A stretch of 64,000 nt of DNA. Origin: Leptospira limi (GTDB taxonomy: Bacteria; Spirochaetota; Leptospiria; Leptospirales; Leptospiraceae). Below, one piece after another: positions 28,574 to 38,131 of the stretch. Each line of letters opens with the position of its first letter. Position 1 is the first letter of the stretch. Position numbers and translations under genes: made by a program. The stretch spans positions 2,296,501-2,360,500 of the forward strand of contig NZ_JAMQPV010000001.1 in the NCBI RefSeq assembly GCF_026151395.1, read 5' to 3'. The notes below the pieces were generated by a model that ran no database searches, was not told the DNA's origin, and saw nothing but the letters and a program-made list of their open reading frames with translations.

Positions 28574-29995
28574 ATGAAACTCGGGGCTTCACTTTCACAA
28601 CGCCAAACGCAAAAACTGGTGATGACCCAGGACTTACGTCAGTCCATTGAACTATTATCTTTATCAACTTTAGAATTATCAGACAAAATACAAAACGAAT
28701 TATTGGAAAACCCACTCCTTGATGAAGTGGGAGTAGATGAAAAATCTAAAATGCCAGAGCTTTTTTCCATTGATGAAGTAAAACGATTGGAAAAACTCAA
28801 TCACGAAAAAAGTACAGATGTTAATTGGCAAGATAGTTATTCTTTAGAAGGCCCACGAACCTATGATACCGAAGCGAGTGATCGAAATCAAAAATACATC
28901 GAATCTTCGACACGAGGGGAAACTTTAGAAGAACACTTACTGAACCAACTGCGTCTCATCAAACTCACAAAATTGGAATTTGAAATTGGTGAAGTGTTAA
29001 TCAGTATGATCGATGAAAAAGGTTTCATCACTGATGATTTGTCACTTGTATCGAAAGAAATGGGTTATCCTGAGGCTAAAGTTCGTAGGGTTTTGCAAGT
29101 GATCAATGAATTGGACCCAATTGGAATTGGGGCAAAAGATATGCAGGAAACCCTTCTCATCCAAGGAAGGATTTTGTTTCCTGACAACATCGTTTTGCAC
29201 CAACTGATAGGAGAATTCCTTTCTGATTTAGAAAAAGTTGATTATAAAAAAATCGCAAAAAATTTAAAAATCACAGAAGAAGATATTCTCAGTTTAGCTA
29301 GGTTGATAAAAAAATTAGAACCATACCCTGCAACAACCTACCAAGGTAGAAAAATTGATTATGTTGTTGCCGATGTTGTTGTGAAACAAGTGGGAAACGA
29401 ATTTAATATTTTTATCAATGATGAATGGTTACCAAAACTCACAATCCAAGAAGAATACAAAGAATTATTAAATCATAAACTCCCTCCCAAAGAGAAGGAA
29501 TACTTTCAGACAAAGTATAGTTCCGCGCAGTGGCTCATTAGGTCCATCCAACAGAGAAGGCAAACCTTACAAAGAGTTGTTAGTTGTATCATCGATTTCC
29601 AAGTTGATTTTTTTAGAGGAGGGATTGGATTTATCAAACCTCTCACACTCAAAGAAGTTGCTGAAAAACTGAACTTACATGAGTCAACAATCTCTCGTAT
29701 CACCACCAATAAATACATCCAAACCACTTGGGGAATTTTTGAATTGAAGTGGTTTTTTTCCTCTGGTGTAAAATCCGCAGAAGGTGGAAAAGAAAGTTCT
29801 AAAAAAATACATGAAATCATTCGAAATTTGGTCAAAGAAGAAGATGAAAACAATCCTCTTTCCGACCAAGACATCGTGGAACTGATGGAGAAAAAAGGTA
29901 TTGAAATTGCGCGTAGGACTGTGGCAAAATACCGTAAGGTCTTACGCATCCTTCCATCCAACGAAAGAAAGCGAATCAGTTCACTCAAGGGGTAA
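28574..29995 (+). CDS. rpoN: RNA polymerase sigma-54 factor
   Basis: 473 residues. The Gln-rich region I is clear (LSQRQTQKLVMTQDLRQSIE), followed by an acidic region II, core-binding region, and the C-terminal RpoN box ARRTVAKYRK at about 446-455 that reads the -24 element. It needs an AAA+ activator with a GAFTGA loop to open promoters. The NtrC-family gene three genes downstream lacks that loop, so its activators must be elsewhere. Confidence 0.96.
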   Translation: MKLGASLSQRQTQKLVMTQDLRQSIELLSLSTLELSDKIQNELLENPLLDEVGVDEKSKMPELFSIDEVKRLEKLNHEKSTDVNWQDSYSLEGPRTYDTEASDRNQKYIESSTRGETLEEHLLNQLRLIKLTKLEFEIGEVLISMIDEKGFITDDLSLVSKEMGYPEAKVRRVLQVINELDPIGIGAKDMQETLLIQGRILFPDNIVLHQLIGEFLSDLEKVDYKKIAKNLKITEEDILSLARLIKKLEPYPATTYQGRKIDYVVADVVVKQVGNEFNIFINDEWLPKLTIQEEYKELLNHKLPPKEKEYFQTKYSSAQWLIRSIQQRRQTLQRVVSCIIDFQVDFFRGGIGFIKPLTLKEVAEKLNLHESTISRITTNKYIQTTWGIFELKWFFSSGVKSAEGGKESSKKIHEIIRNLVKEEDENNPLSDQDIVELMEKKGIEIARRTVAKYRKVLRILPSNERKRISSLKG

Positions 29996-29998
29996 ACG

Positions 29999-30967
29999 AT
30001 GCCAGTTCCAGGAATTACAGTGGAAACCATTCTTCGAGACCATGAAGACTTACAACTTGTATTGATTACTGGTGAAGTTGGACTTTCGAATCGAATTAAT
30101 AGTGCTGAAATCAATCGACCTGGTCTTTCCCTTACAGGATTTTTTGATTTTTTTGCCAATGACAGAATCCAAATTTTAGGCAAAGGAGAATGGGCGTATC
30201 TCAATTCTTTGTCACAAGAGAAACTAAACGAAATCACTGATAAGTTTTTTGAATTTCATCTCAATTGTATCATCTACACACATGGGAATGAACCACAAAT
30301 TCCTTTTGTGGAAAGAGCCAAAGAAAAAGGAATTCCCTTATTCAAAACGGAAATTGCCACTCATCGTTTCATTACTTTGATTTCACAGATTTTGGACCGT
30401 GCCCTCGCACCAAGAACTATGCGCCATGGTGTACTCATTGAAGTGTTTGGGATTGGAACCTTACTCACTGGTCGTTCGGGTGTAGGTAAAAGTGAAACTG
30501 CTCTAGAACTCATTGAAAGAGGCCACCGTTTAGTCGCTGATGATATGGTTGAGATCAGGCGTCTCAGTGAAAGTTATTTGATTGGATCGTGTTCTGATTT
30601 ACTCCGCCACCATATGGAAATTAGAGGATTAGGGATTCTTAATATCAAAGATCTGTTTGGTGTTGGATCTGTTAGGGATCATAAACTCATAGAACTCATT
30701 ATCAATCTAAAAGAATGGGAAGAACAAACTTCTGGAGATTACGAAAGAACAGGTATTGAACAGAGTATGGAAGAAATACTTGGCGTATCAGTTCCTTATA
30801 TCGAAATCCCAGTCAAACCAGGTCGAAATATTCCTATCATCGTAGAAACGGCAGCCATGAACCAAAGGTTACGTAAGATGGGAAAAAATAGCGCAAAAGA
30901 ATTTTCCAATAAACTCAATACCTATATCCAGCAGAGCACCATTGAAACAAATCCAATTAAAGATTAG
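29999..30967 (+). CDS. hprK: HPr kinase/phosphorylase
   Basis: 322 residues with an N-terminal DRTGG-like regulatory domain and a C-terminal kinase. His143 precedes the P-loop GRSGVGKS (158-165), and the HprK signature EIRGLGILNIKDLFG follows near 211-225. It phosphorylates and dephosphorylates HPr on serine. HPr is the next gene, overlapping by 26 bases. In proteobacteria lptB-rpoN is usually followed by hpf and ptsN; here they are absent. Confidence 0.95.
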   Translation: MPVPGITVETILRDHEDLQLVLITGEVGLSNRINSAEINRPGLSLTGFFDFFANDRIQILGKGEWAYLNSLSQEKLNEITDKFFEFHLNCIIYTHGNEPQIPFVERAKEKGIPLFKTEIATHRFITLISQILDRALAPRTMRHGVLIEVFGIGTLLTGRSGVGKSETALELIERGHRLVADDMVEIRRLSESYLIGSCSDLLRHHMEIRGLGILNIKDLFGVGSVRDHKLIELIINLKEWEEQTSGDYERTGIEQSMEEILGVSVPYIEIPVKPGRNIPIIVETAAMNQRLRKMGKNSAKEFSNKLNTYIQQSTIETNPIKD

Positions 30968-31217
30968 AGAAGATAGTACAGGACTCCATGCAAGACCAGC
31001 ATCTTTATTTGTAAAGGTAGCTGCCAGTTTTCCCTGTGAAATTTTTGTCATGAAGGATGACATCGAAGTGAATGGGAAATCGATTATGGGTCTTATGATG
31101 CTTGCTTTAGGACCAGGAACTGTGTTTTCCGTAAAAGCAGATGGAAACAAGGAGGAGGAGGCATTACAAGCTTTAGAAACTCTTGTAACTCATAATTTTG
31201 AAACAAATGCCAAGTAA
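30942..31217 (+). CDS. HPr family phosphocarrier protein
   Basis: 91 residues from a TTG inside the end of hprK. Both regulatory sites are visible: His16 in LHARPAS, the PTS phosphorylation site, and Ser47 in GKSIMGLM, the HprK target. The fold length is normal. No enzyme I or enzyme II genes are nearby, so HPr may act mainly as a signal carrier in this operon. The histidine-kinase gene overlaps its end. Confidence 0.93.
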   Translation: MKQIQLKIREDSTGLHARPASLFVKVAASFPCEIFVMKDDIEVNGKSIMGLMMLALGPGTVFSVKADGNKEEEALQALETLVTHNFETNAK

Positions 31218-33030
31218 ATTCTCTCGTTTCTTGCCATCTCTTTCTGACGAAAATCGTTATTATTTACGCGATATTTTTATCTTTTTTTTGACGTTAGCCA
31301 TCTCCGTTGGTTTTTCGGAACTTGTTTTCTTCAGGGAAGAAGAAGATATATCTTTTTATTCCAAATTAGATACTTACGTCTTCATTCTCATTCCGTTTTT
31401 TATTCTCTCTTTGATATTGAGTTATATCTATAGGAATCGCAGAAATCGTGAAACTGGTAAAATTCGAAGTTCCATCCGCTATCGACTCACACTTGCGTTT
31501 CTATTTGTTGCACTTGTTCCTTCTTTACCTATTTTTATTCTGTCATCTAACCTAACCGGAAGGCTCATTGAAGGTTTTTATCGAGTTGATATATCGAATG
31601 CGTTACGTTCCGCAAATTTACTTGTCCACCAGGTAGAGAGAGAAAATCAAAATTCCTTTTTGGAACTAGTCTCTAAGTTTCGTTCGGGTTTACTCCGTGA
31701 AAAATCGGATGGATTTATGATTTTTCAGAACGGTATCAAAGATGGACTGATTGAAAAAAATGAATACTACTTAGGTTACCGTGAAAAAAATAAAATTCAA
31801 TTTGAATCCAAAAATTTATTTCGTCAATTTTCAGCTTTGGAGTTTGTAGAATCCAACAAAATTGGAATCTTCTTAAGTCGCTATTATGATCCAGAGAAAT
31901 CCTATTTAGTTGCAAAATTTAATTTAGAGAATGACCGAACTGTCATTATTGCAGAACGAATCCATAAAGGAATGGAGTCAGATGTATTAAATATCATTAA
32001 TGCAACTTCAACTTATGAAAAGGTGAGTTTGTGGAAGGAAAAAATTCCGTTTAGTGTTCGCATGACGATTGCTAGTTTTTCATTCTCCATGTTTCTAATT
32101 GCGATATCATTTTCCTTTTTATTTGCAAGGCGCATTTCCAAACCCATTATCGATTTGGCAAATGCTACAAAGAAAGTTTCTCTTGGCGAATCTGATGTTC
32201 GATTAGAAAAAACAGAAGAAGGAGAAATGGGCATTTTGATTGATAGTTTCAATCAAATGGTAAGTGATTTAAAAGCAAAATCCGATGAGCTCATGCACAC
32301 ACAAAGGATTGCCGCTTGGAAAGAAGTAGCACAACGGATGGCACACGAAATCAAAAACCCACTTACACCCATCCAACTTTCGGCACAAAGGATCCAACGA
32401 AAATTCCAAAATCCAAAAAAAGAAAATTTAGAATCAGTGATTTTTGATGCAACGGAAACCATCATCGGCCAGGTACGTGTTCTGGAACATTTGGTGAAGG
32501 AGTTTAGCGAATTTGCAAGGATGCCTGTTCCTGTCCTCATCAACCAACACATCAATCCAATCTTAGAAGAAGCAGTAGCACTTTTTCGAGATACCTCTGA
32601 TATTGAATTTGAACTAAAATTAGCACAAAATTTACCAGAATTATTCCTCGATAAACGATTGTTTCTTGGTGTAATCAATAATCTTATTAAAAATGCAGTG
32701 GAAGCAATTTTGTCTCATGACAATGCAAAAGAAGAGATGGACATTTTGGAAACGAAACGTAAAAAAATTCGAGTCATGTCAAAACTGCAAAAAAAAGCAC
32801 TGAGAAAAAGTGTCATCGTTGAAATTGATGATTCTGGTCCTGGTCTTAAGGAAGAATGGAGGGAAAAAATTTTTGAACCTTATTTTTCAACAAAGGAAAA
32901 ACATGGATCTGGAATTGGTCTGACCATTGTCCAAAAAACAATCATTGACCACCATGGTCACATTTCAGTTGAAAATTCAAAATTAGGTGGATGTAAGTTT
33001 CGAATCGAACTTCCCTTGGAACTTTCCTAA
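31207..33030 (+). CDS. NtrY-like membrane histidine kinase
   Basis: 607 residues from the ATG at 31207; a TTG three codons earlier is possible. Two or three membrane helices come first (about 20-40, 55-80, 95-120), then an extracytoplasmic sensor region, another helix near 280-300, a HAMP domain, and the kinase core. The phosphorylated His380 lies in AHEIKNPLTPIQLSAQR, and the ATP lid is DDSGPGL/GSGIGLTIV. The architecture matches NtrY. It overlaps HPr and its regulator, so all are coupled. Confidence 0.9.
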   Translation: MPSKFSRFLPSLSDENRYYLRDIFIFFLTLAISVGFSELVFFREEEDISFYSKLDTYVFILIPFFILSLILSYIYRNRRNRETGKIRSSIRYRLTLAFLFVALVPSLPIFILSSNLTGRLIEGFYRVDISNALRSANLLVHQVERENQNSFLELVSKFRSGLLREKSDGFMIFQNGIKDGLIEKNEYYLGYREKNKIQFESKNLFRQFSALEFVESNKIGIFLSRYYDPEKSYLVAKFNLENDRTVIIAERIHKGMESDVLNIINATSTYEKVSLWKEKIPFSVRMTIASFSFSMFLIAISFSFLFARRISKPIIDLANATKKVSLGESDVRLEKTEEGEMGILIDSFNQMVSDLKAKSDELMHTQRIAAWKEVAQRMAHEIKNPLTPIQLSAQRIQRKFQNPKKENLESVIFDATETIIGQVRVLEHLVKEFSEFARMPVPVLINQHINPILEEAVALFRDTSDIEFELKLAQNLPELFLDKRLFLGVINNLIKNAVEAILSHDNAKEEMDILETKRKKIRVMSKLQKKALRKSVIVEIDDSGPGLKEEWREKIFEPYFSTKEKHGSGIGLTIVQKTIIDHHGHISVENSKLGGCKFRIELPLELS

Positions 33031-34379
33031 TGCAGAAATTGATTTATATATTAGATGATGAAAAAGAAATTCGTAAATCATTACGAGTCATTTTAGAAGA
33101 CGAAGACTATCTTGTGGAAGATTTTTCAAATGGCAAAACATTAATGAAAGCTTTGTCAAAAGAGAGACCTTCCTTGTTATTATTGGATGTTTGGGTTGGA
33201 AAGGAAGACGGTTTGGTCATTTTAGATGAATGTAAAAAACTTTATCCTAGTCTTCCTGTAGTGATGATTTCCGGTCATGGAACGATTGAACTTGCCGTAA
33301 ATGCTACAAAAAAAGGTGCAATTGATTTTTTAGAGAAACCATTGTCGATTGAAAAGGTGATCCAAACGATCGAAACATCACTTGAAAAAACAAAGGATTC
33401 TGAACTGCCAGATTTTCAACTTGAGGTAGATCAAATTTTAGGTGATTCACCGTCCATCACTCGTGTTAAGTTTTCTGTTTTCCAAGCAGCAGAAACCAAT
33501 GCCCGCGTTTTTATCTTTGGGGAAAATGGTACGGGAAAGGAATTAACTGCCAGGTCAATCCATCAAAATTCAAAACGGAAAAATGAACCTTACATTGAAT
33601 TTAATTGTGCCTCCTTACCGGAAGATACAATTGAACAGGAGTTATTCGGATCAGAGAATTTGCAAGGGGATCAAAACGAAATAAAAATTGGGAAATGGGA
33701 ACTTGCCCAACATGGCACGCTCTTTTTGGATGAAGTTTGTGATTTGAGTTTATCTTTACAATCGAAGGTATTAAAAGTCATTCTCGACCAAAAATTGGAA
33801 AGAGTGGGTGGTAAGGAAACCATCCCTGTTGATGTCCGGATCATTGCTGCTACTAATTCAAATGTAGAGGAAGCAATCCGAGAAGGAAAATTTAGAGAAG
33901 ATTTGTATTATGCACTCAATGTAATTCCAATCGAATTACCTCCGTTACGTGAAAGAAACCAAGATATTCCTCTGCTCGCGGAATTTTATTTGAGAAAATC
34001 GATCTCAAAAAACAATTTATCCGCTAAAACCATTGATCGAGAAGGTCTCGACGCTCTTTCCTCCCATTTCTGGCCAGGGAATGTCAGGGAACTTGCCAAC
34101 ATCATTGAACGATTGAGTATCCTTGTTCCAGGTGATACAATCCGTGCAAAAGATGTAAAAGAAGCACTACACGGATTCAAAAAAGCAAATGAAATGGTGG
34201 CAAGGGGAGACTTAAAACATGCAAAAGAAGAATTTGAGCGCCAATACATCATCAAAACCTTACAAATTTGTGAAGGGAATGTGACCCGAACGTCAAAAGC
34301 ACTTGGGATCGAACGAACACATTTATACAGAAAATTACGATCTCTCAATATTTCTGTGGAACAATTGATAGAGGGATAA
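33030..34379 (+). CDS. NtrC/NtrX-family response regulator lacking the GAFTGA loop
   Basis: 449 residues: receiver domain with Asp53 in LLLLDVW and the Lys in EKP, an AAA+ domain with Walker A GENGTGKE (164-171), ELFG (204-207) and Walker B TLFLDEV (230-236), and a Fis-type helix-turn-helix at about 405-445. Where GAFTGA should follow ELFGxE, the sequence reads NLQGDQN. That loop contacts sigma-54, so this protein probably does not open sigma-54 promoters. It may bind DNA as a repressor or sigma-70 regulator. Confidence 0.9.
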   Translation: MQKLIYILDDEKEIRKSLRVILEDEDYLVEDFSNGKTLMKALSKERPSLLLLDVWVGKEDGLVILDECKKLYPSLPVVMISGHGTIELAVNATKKGAIDFLEKPLSIEKVIQTIETSLEKTKDSELPDFQLEVDQILGDSPSITRVKFSVFQAAETNARVFIFGENGTGKELTARSIHQNSKRKNEPYIEFNCASLPEDTIEQELFGSENLQGDQNEIKIGKWELAQHGTLFLDEVCDLSLSLQSKVLKVILDQKLERVGGKETIPVDVRIIAATNSNVEEAIREGKFREDLYYALNVIPIELPPLRERNQDIPLLAEFYLRKSISKNNLSAKTIDREGLDALSSHFWPGNVRELANIIERLSILVPGDTIRAKDVKEALHGFKKANEMVARGDLKHAKEEFERQYIIKTLQICEGNVTRTSKALGIERTHLYRKLRSLNISVEQLIEG

Positions 34380-34380
34380 T

Positions 34381-35199
34381 ATGAACCAAAAATCGATCTT
34401 AGAAACATTCTCCGATATCTTAAAAGAAACAAAATTCCTGATTCAAAACCAATCTGTTTCCGTGTTTCGTTTTCAAAATGAAAAAGATCCTAATGATTTT
34501 GTATTTCCCTGGAAATCAAAGGTTCCAGAATCTTTGGAAATTCAGAAAAAACAACAGAAGGAAAACCAAAGGAAAAATAGAGAACTTATCAACTTTTCAT
34601 GTACATTATGCCAAGGAAAACTAAGTGGAGTTAGGCAGTTTTTACACAAAGGACGTAAACCAATTTTGGTGTTACATTATTCTGGTGCTACCACAGCAAA
34701 AGAAAAACCATTCACAAAAACAAGACCCAATCAGATTTTTAAAGACAAACTAACGGAAATCAGTTGGGATGGGATTGTTAAAAAAGTATTTGGATTTACG
34801 TATGAAGAGTTTTATTATGAAGAGTATCCGGCTTGTACATTTTCTCATACGGATTCAAAGGATTCTGATTGGAACACTCGGTTGGAAAACTGCAAGTTTC
34901 ATGTAAAAGAAACTGTGGAGGAATATGGAATCAAAGCAATCGTGATCTTAGGATCTTCTGCTAGGTTACTCTTTGGTGCGGACAAAGCAAAGGAACAATT
35001 GGGGAAAGTAATAGAATGGGAGTTAGGTGGAACGAAAATTCCATTGCTGACAACCAGGTCTCCAGAAGCTCTTGTTTTCCTTGGAGAAAAGGCAAAAAAA
35101 GCAGATTCCGAAACCAATCTTTTTCAGTATGGTAAAGAAAAACAAGACTTGGAAGATAGTTTTATCTCCCACTTATCCATTTTAAAACCTTATTTATAA
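34381..35199 (+). CDS. Divergent uracil-DNA-glycosylase-superfamily Fe-S protein
   Basis: 272 residues. Cys74, Cys77, Cys152 and Cys171 have the spacing of the [4Fe-4S] ligands of family 4 uracil-DNA glycosylases, and KAIVILGSSARLLFG matches the conserved vvaLGatA strand. The usual catalytic GEAPG motif is replaced by LHYSGATTAKE, and the late H-P motif by TTRSPEAL. It has a long charged N-terminus. It starts one base after the regulator gene and ends one base before priA, so a link to DNA metabolism is reasonable. Activity is unproven. Confidence 0.55.
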   Translation: MNQKSILETFSDILKETKFLIQNQSVSVFRFQNEKDPNDFVFPWKSKVPESLEIQKKQQKENQRKNRELINFSCTLCQGKLSGVRQFLHKGRKPILVLHYSGATTAKEKPFTKTRPNQIFKDKLTEISWDGIVKKVFGFTYEEFYYEEYPACTFSHTDSKDSDWNTRLENCKFHVKETVEEYGIKAIVILGSSARLLFGADKAKEQLGKVIEWELGGTKIPLLTTRSPEALVFLGEKAKKADSETNLFQYGKEKQDLEDSFISHLSILKPYL

Positions 35200-35200
35200 A

Positions 35201-37153
35201 ATGATCCAATATGCGGAAATTGCACTTAATTTATCTTGGGAAAGTAAAACTTTAACTTATGTAGTCCCAATTGGGATGACTGGTCTTAAACCAGGGATGA
35301 GAGTCCTTGTCCCACTCAATGGAAAAGAATGGGATGGAGTTGTCATTGAACTCCACAAGAATGAACCAAATTACGAAACCTTAACCATTCTCAAACAAAT
35401 TGACACAGAACCTGTTCTCACTAGTGAACAAATAGAATTAGCCACTTGGATGGCAGACCATTATCTTTCTTCTCTTGGGGAAGCATTGTTTTTAATGGTA
35501 CCGAAGGGCAAAAAAAGGAAAATTGAAAAAGGAAAAGAATTTATCATCCAATCTGATCTTTTACATCCATTAAATGAAGCACAAACAATAGCATTCCAAG
35601 AGATCAAAGAAAACAATTCTTTCAACACACATTTGTTATATGGAATTACGGGGAGTGGAAAAACAGAAGTATACCTTCATTTGATGTTGGAGATTTTAAA
35701 AGAACCAAAAGGGACAGTCATTTTCCTAGTGCCTGAAATTTCACTCACCTATCCCACCATAACTAGGATCGAAACTATTTTTCCAGGCCAAGTGGCTGTT
35801 TTACATTCTCACTTACGGATCTCCGAAAAATTCCAAAACTACTTGGATTTAAAGGAAGGGAAAAAACGAATTTGTATTGGTACAAGATCAGCCATCTTTG
35901 CCCCTGTTTCTGACCTAAGGCTTGTCATCATGGATGAGGAACATGATGGTTCCTATAAAGAAAACGGATCCCCTCGTTACCATGCCCGCCAAGTTGCATT
36001 GCAACGAATCCAAAAATCTGGTGGAAAACTTTTACTCGGATCGGCAACTCCAAGTGTTGAATTGTATTACCTTGCTAAGTCAGGGCAAATTGGTTTTTCG
36101 AAATTAGAGAAAAGGGCCAATCCATTGGCAAAACTTCCTCAGGTAGAAATGGCGGAAAAACATGAGGACAAAAATCTAATCGTAGGTGATTTACAATTTA
36201 AAATCGCTGACCGCCTTAAAAAAAAGGAACAAATCATTTTACTTCTGAATCGGCGTGGTTATAATCCGTTTATATTTTCACCTAACACAAAAGAATTTGT
36301 CCATTGTCCCAAGTGTACAGCAACCTTATGTTACCATTCCGACCAAACAGTACGTTGCCATTTATGTGGGTATAAATCTAGTTTTCGCAATTTAAAACAA
36401 ATGATGGGTGAAGATTTGGAACTTTTTGGTGCTGGGACACAGAAATTAGAAGAGTATTTACTTTCTTTATTCCCACAAGCAAGGATTGAACGTCTCGATC
36501 AGGACAGTTCCAAAAACAAAGATGTGACCCGTTCCGTATTAGAAAAATTAGGGGAAGGGGAACTCGATATTTTGACAGGAACCCAAATGATTGCAAAAGG
36601 TTTAGATTATGCGAATGTGACCTTGGTTGGGATTCTTAACGCCAATCATGGGTTAGGTGTCCCTGATTTTCGCAGTAGCGAAAGAACTTATGCTCTTGTC
36701 TCCCAAGTTGCTGGTCGTGCTGGACGTGGGGAAAAACCAGGAGAAGTCATCATCCAATCGAACGATCCCGAACACCCTGTACTCAAAATGGCAAAGGAAC
36801 AAAATTACCCTGCTTTTTTTGAATGGGAATTACAATTTAGAAAAGATTTGTTTTATCCACCATTTGCAAGACTTGCAAGACTAGTTTTTCGTTCTAAATA
36901 CGAAGAGGTAGCAAACAAACAATCAGTGCTTTATAGTGAATTGATCAAAGAGATAAAAGATGATTCCATAATCATGTTAGGACCAAGCCAATGTCCTTTT
37001 TATAAAATTGATAATAACTTCCGTTATCATATTTTGCTAAAAAGTAAATCGATTTTAGCACTTAGTACTTTATTAAAAGAAACAAAACAAAACTTCAAAG
37101 TGGATTCTAAATGTTATATCGAATATGACTTAGATCCTTTGGAACTTGTATAA
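35201..37153 (+). CDS. priA: Primosomal protein PriA with only one zinc site
   Basis: 650 residues. Helicase motifs include GITGSGKTEVY (Walker A), MDEEHDGSYK, TRSAIF and GTQMIAKGLDYANVTLVG. It restarts stalled replication forks. Of the eight zinc cysteines usual in PriA, only CPKC (369/372) and CHLC (386/389) remain; the first pair and the last CPxC pair, which together bind the other zinc, are replaced. The DNA-binding N-terminus is present though short. Confidence 0.92.
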   Translation: MIQYAEIALNLSWESKTLTYVVPIGMTGLKPGMRVLVPLNGKEWDGVVIELHKNEPNYETLTILKQIDTEPVLTSEQIELATWMADHYLSSLGEALFLMVPKGKKRKIEKGKEFIIQSDLLHPLNEAQTIAFQEIKENNSFNTHLLYGITGSGKTEVYLHLMLEILKEPKGTVIFLVPEISLTYPTITRIETIFPGQVAVLHSHLRISEKFQNYLDLKEGKKRICIGTRSAIFAPVSDLRLVIMDEEHDGSYKENGSPRYHARQVALQRIQKSGGKLLLGSATPSVELYYLAKSGQIGFSKLEKRANPLAKLPQVEMAEKHEDKNLIVGDLQFKIADRLKKKEQIILLLNRRGYNPFIFSPNTKEFVHCPKCTATLCYHSDQTVRCHLCGYKSSFRNLKQMMGEDLELFGAGTQKLEEYLLSLFPQARIERLDQDSSKNKDVTRSVLEKLGEGELDILTGTQMIAKGLDYANVTLVGILNANHGLGVPDFRSSERTYALVSQVAGRAGRGEKPGEVIIQSNDPEHPVLKMAKEQNYPAFFEWELQFRKDLFYPPFARLARLVFRSKYEEVANKQSVLYSELIKEIKDDSIIMLGPSQCPFYKIDNNFRYHILLKSKSILALSTLLKETKQNFKVDSKCYIEYDLDPLELV

Positions 37154-37162
37154 GGAAACGTT

Positions 37163-38131
37163 ATGAAACTTTCAATTGGGTATTTTGGTTCTCCGGAACA
37201 TTCTAAAGAATTATTACGTATGATCCTTGATGCCGGGATTCAAGTCGATTATGTAGTGACTAATGTGGATAAACCCGTGGGACGAAAACAAATCATCACA
37301 CCCACTCCAGTAAAAACTCTCGCCGAGGAACGTGGGATTCCCGTCATCCAATCGGTACGCCTTCGCACTGATGAGGAAGCGCAAAAAAAAATCCTATCTT
37401 ACAAGTCTCCCGTGCATGTGGTCTATGCCTATGGTTCGATCGTTCCTGACATAGTGTTTCAGGATCCCAAATGGGGCAGTATCAATTTACATGGAAGTCT
37501 CCTTCCCAAATACAGAGGTGCCTCTCCCGTTCAAAGTGCTCTTCTATATGGAGAAGAAGTCACTGGCTTTACCATCCAATACCTGGCAAAAGAAGTTGAT
37601 TCAGGGGATATCATTTCCCAAAAGTCATGGATGATCTCAAAGGAAGAAACAACAGGATCTCTCTTGCAAACCATCACAAAAGCAGGGGGGGAAGAGATCA
37701 TCCAACTCTTAAAAACTGTAGAATCGACTGGAGAACGTTTGATTGGAACCCCACAAAGGGAAGAGGAAGCCACACATTGCCAAAAGATCACGGCAAACCA
37801 TAGGCCAGTTCTCTGGTCAAAATCGGCAAATGAAATCCACAACCAAATCCGAGCACTTTACCCGGACCCACTCGCAACCACTGAATTCCGGGAGAAAAAG
37901 CTCATCCTTGTCTCCTCTGACTTGGTAGACAAAAATGCAGAAGAGATCCCGATCCCAGAAGGTGCGAAACCGGGTTCCTTTTTTCTCTACCAGAAAAAAA
38001 GGCTTTTCTGTCTCTGTGGAGACGGAAACCTGCTTGGTATAGATACCTTACAACCCGAAGGGAAAAAACCCATGAAAGGTTTTGAATTTTTTAATGGGGC
38101 ACGGGTTTTAGCCGGAGAATCATTTACGTGA
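37163..38131 (+). CDS. fmt: Methionyl-tRNA formyltransferase
   Basis: 322 residues. The formyltransferase core shows LHGSLLPKYRGASPVQ with the catalytic His region, and the VDSGDI motif follows. The C-terminal tRNA-binding OB-like domain begins near 215. It formylates initiator Met-tRNA. The start follows AAGGAAACG at short range. The PASTA-protein gene overlaps its end by four bases. Confidence 0.96.
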   Translation: MKLSIGYFGSPEHSKELLRMILDAGIQVDYVVTNVDKPVGRKQIITPTPVKTLAEERGIPVIQSVRLRTDEEAQKKILSYKSPVHVVYAYGSIVPDIVFQDPKWGSINLHGSLLPKYRGASPVQSALLYGEEVTGFTIQYLAKEVDSGDIISQKSWMISKEETTGSLLQTITKAGGEEIIQLLKTVESTGERLIGTPQREEEATHCQKITANHRPVLWSKSANEIHNQIRALYPDPLATTEFREKKLILVSSDLVDKNAEEIPIPEGAKPGSFFLYQKKRLFCLCGDGNLLGIDTLQPEGKKPMKGFEFFNGARVLAGESFT

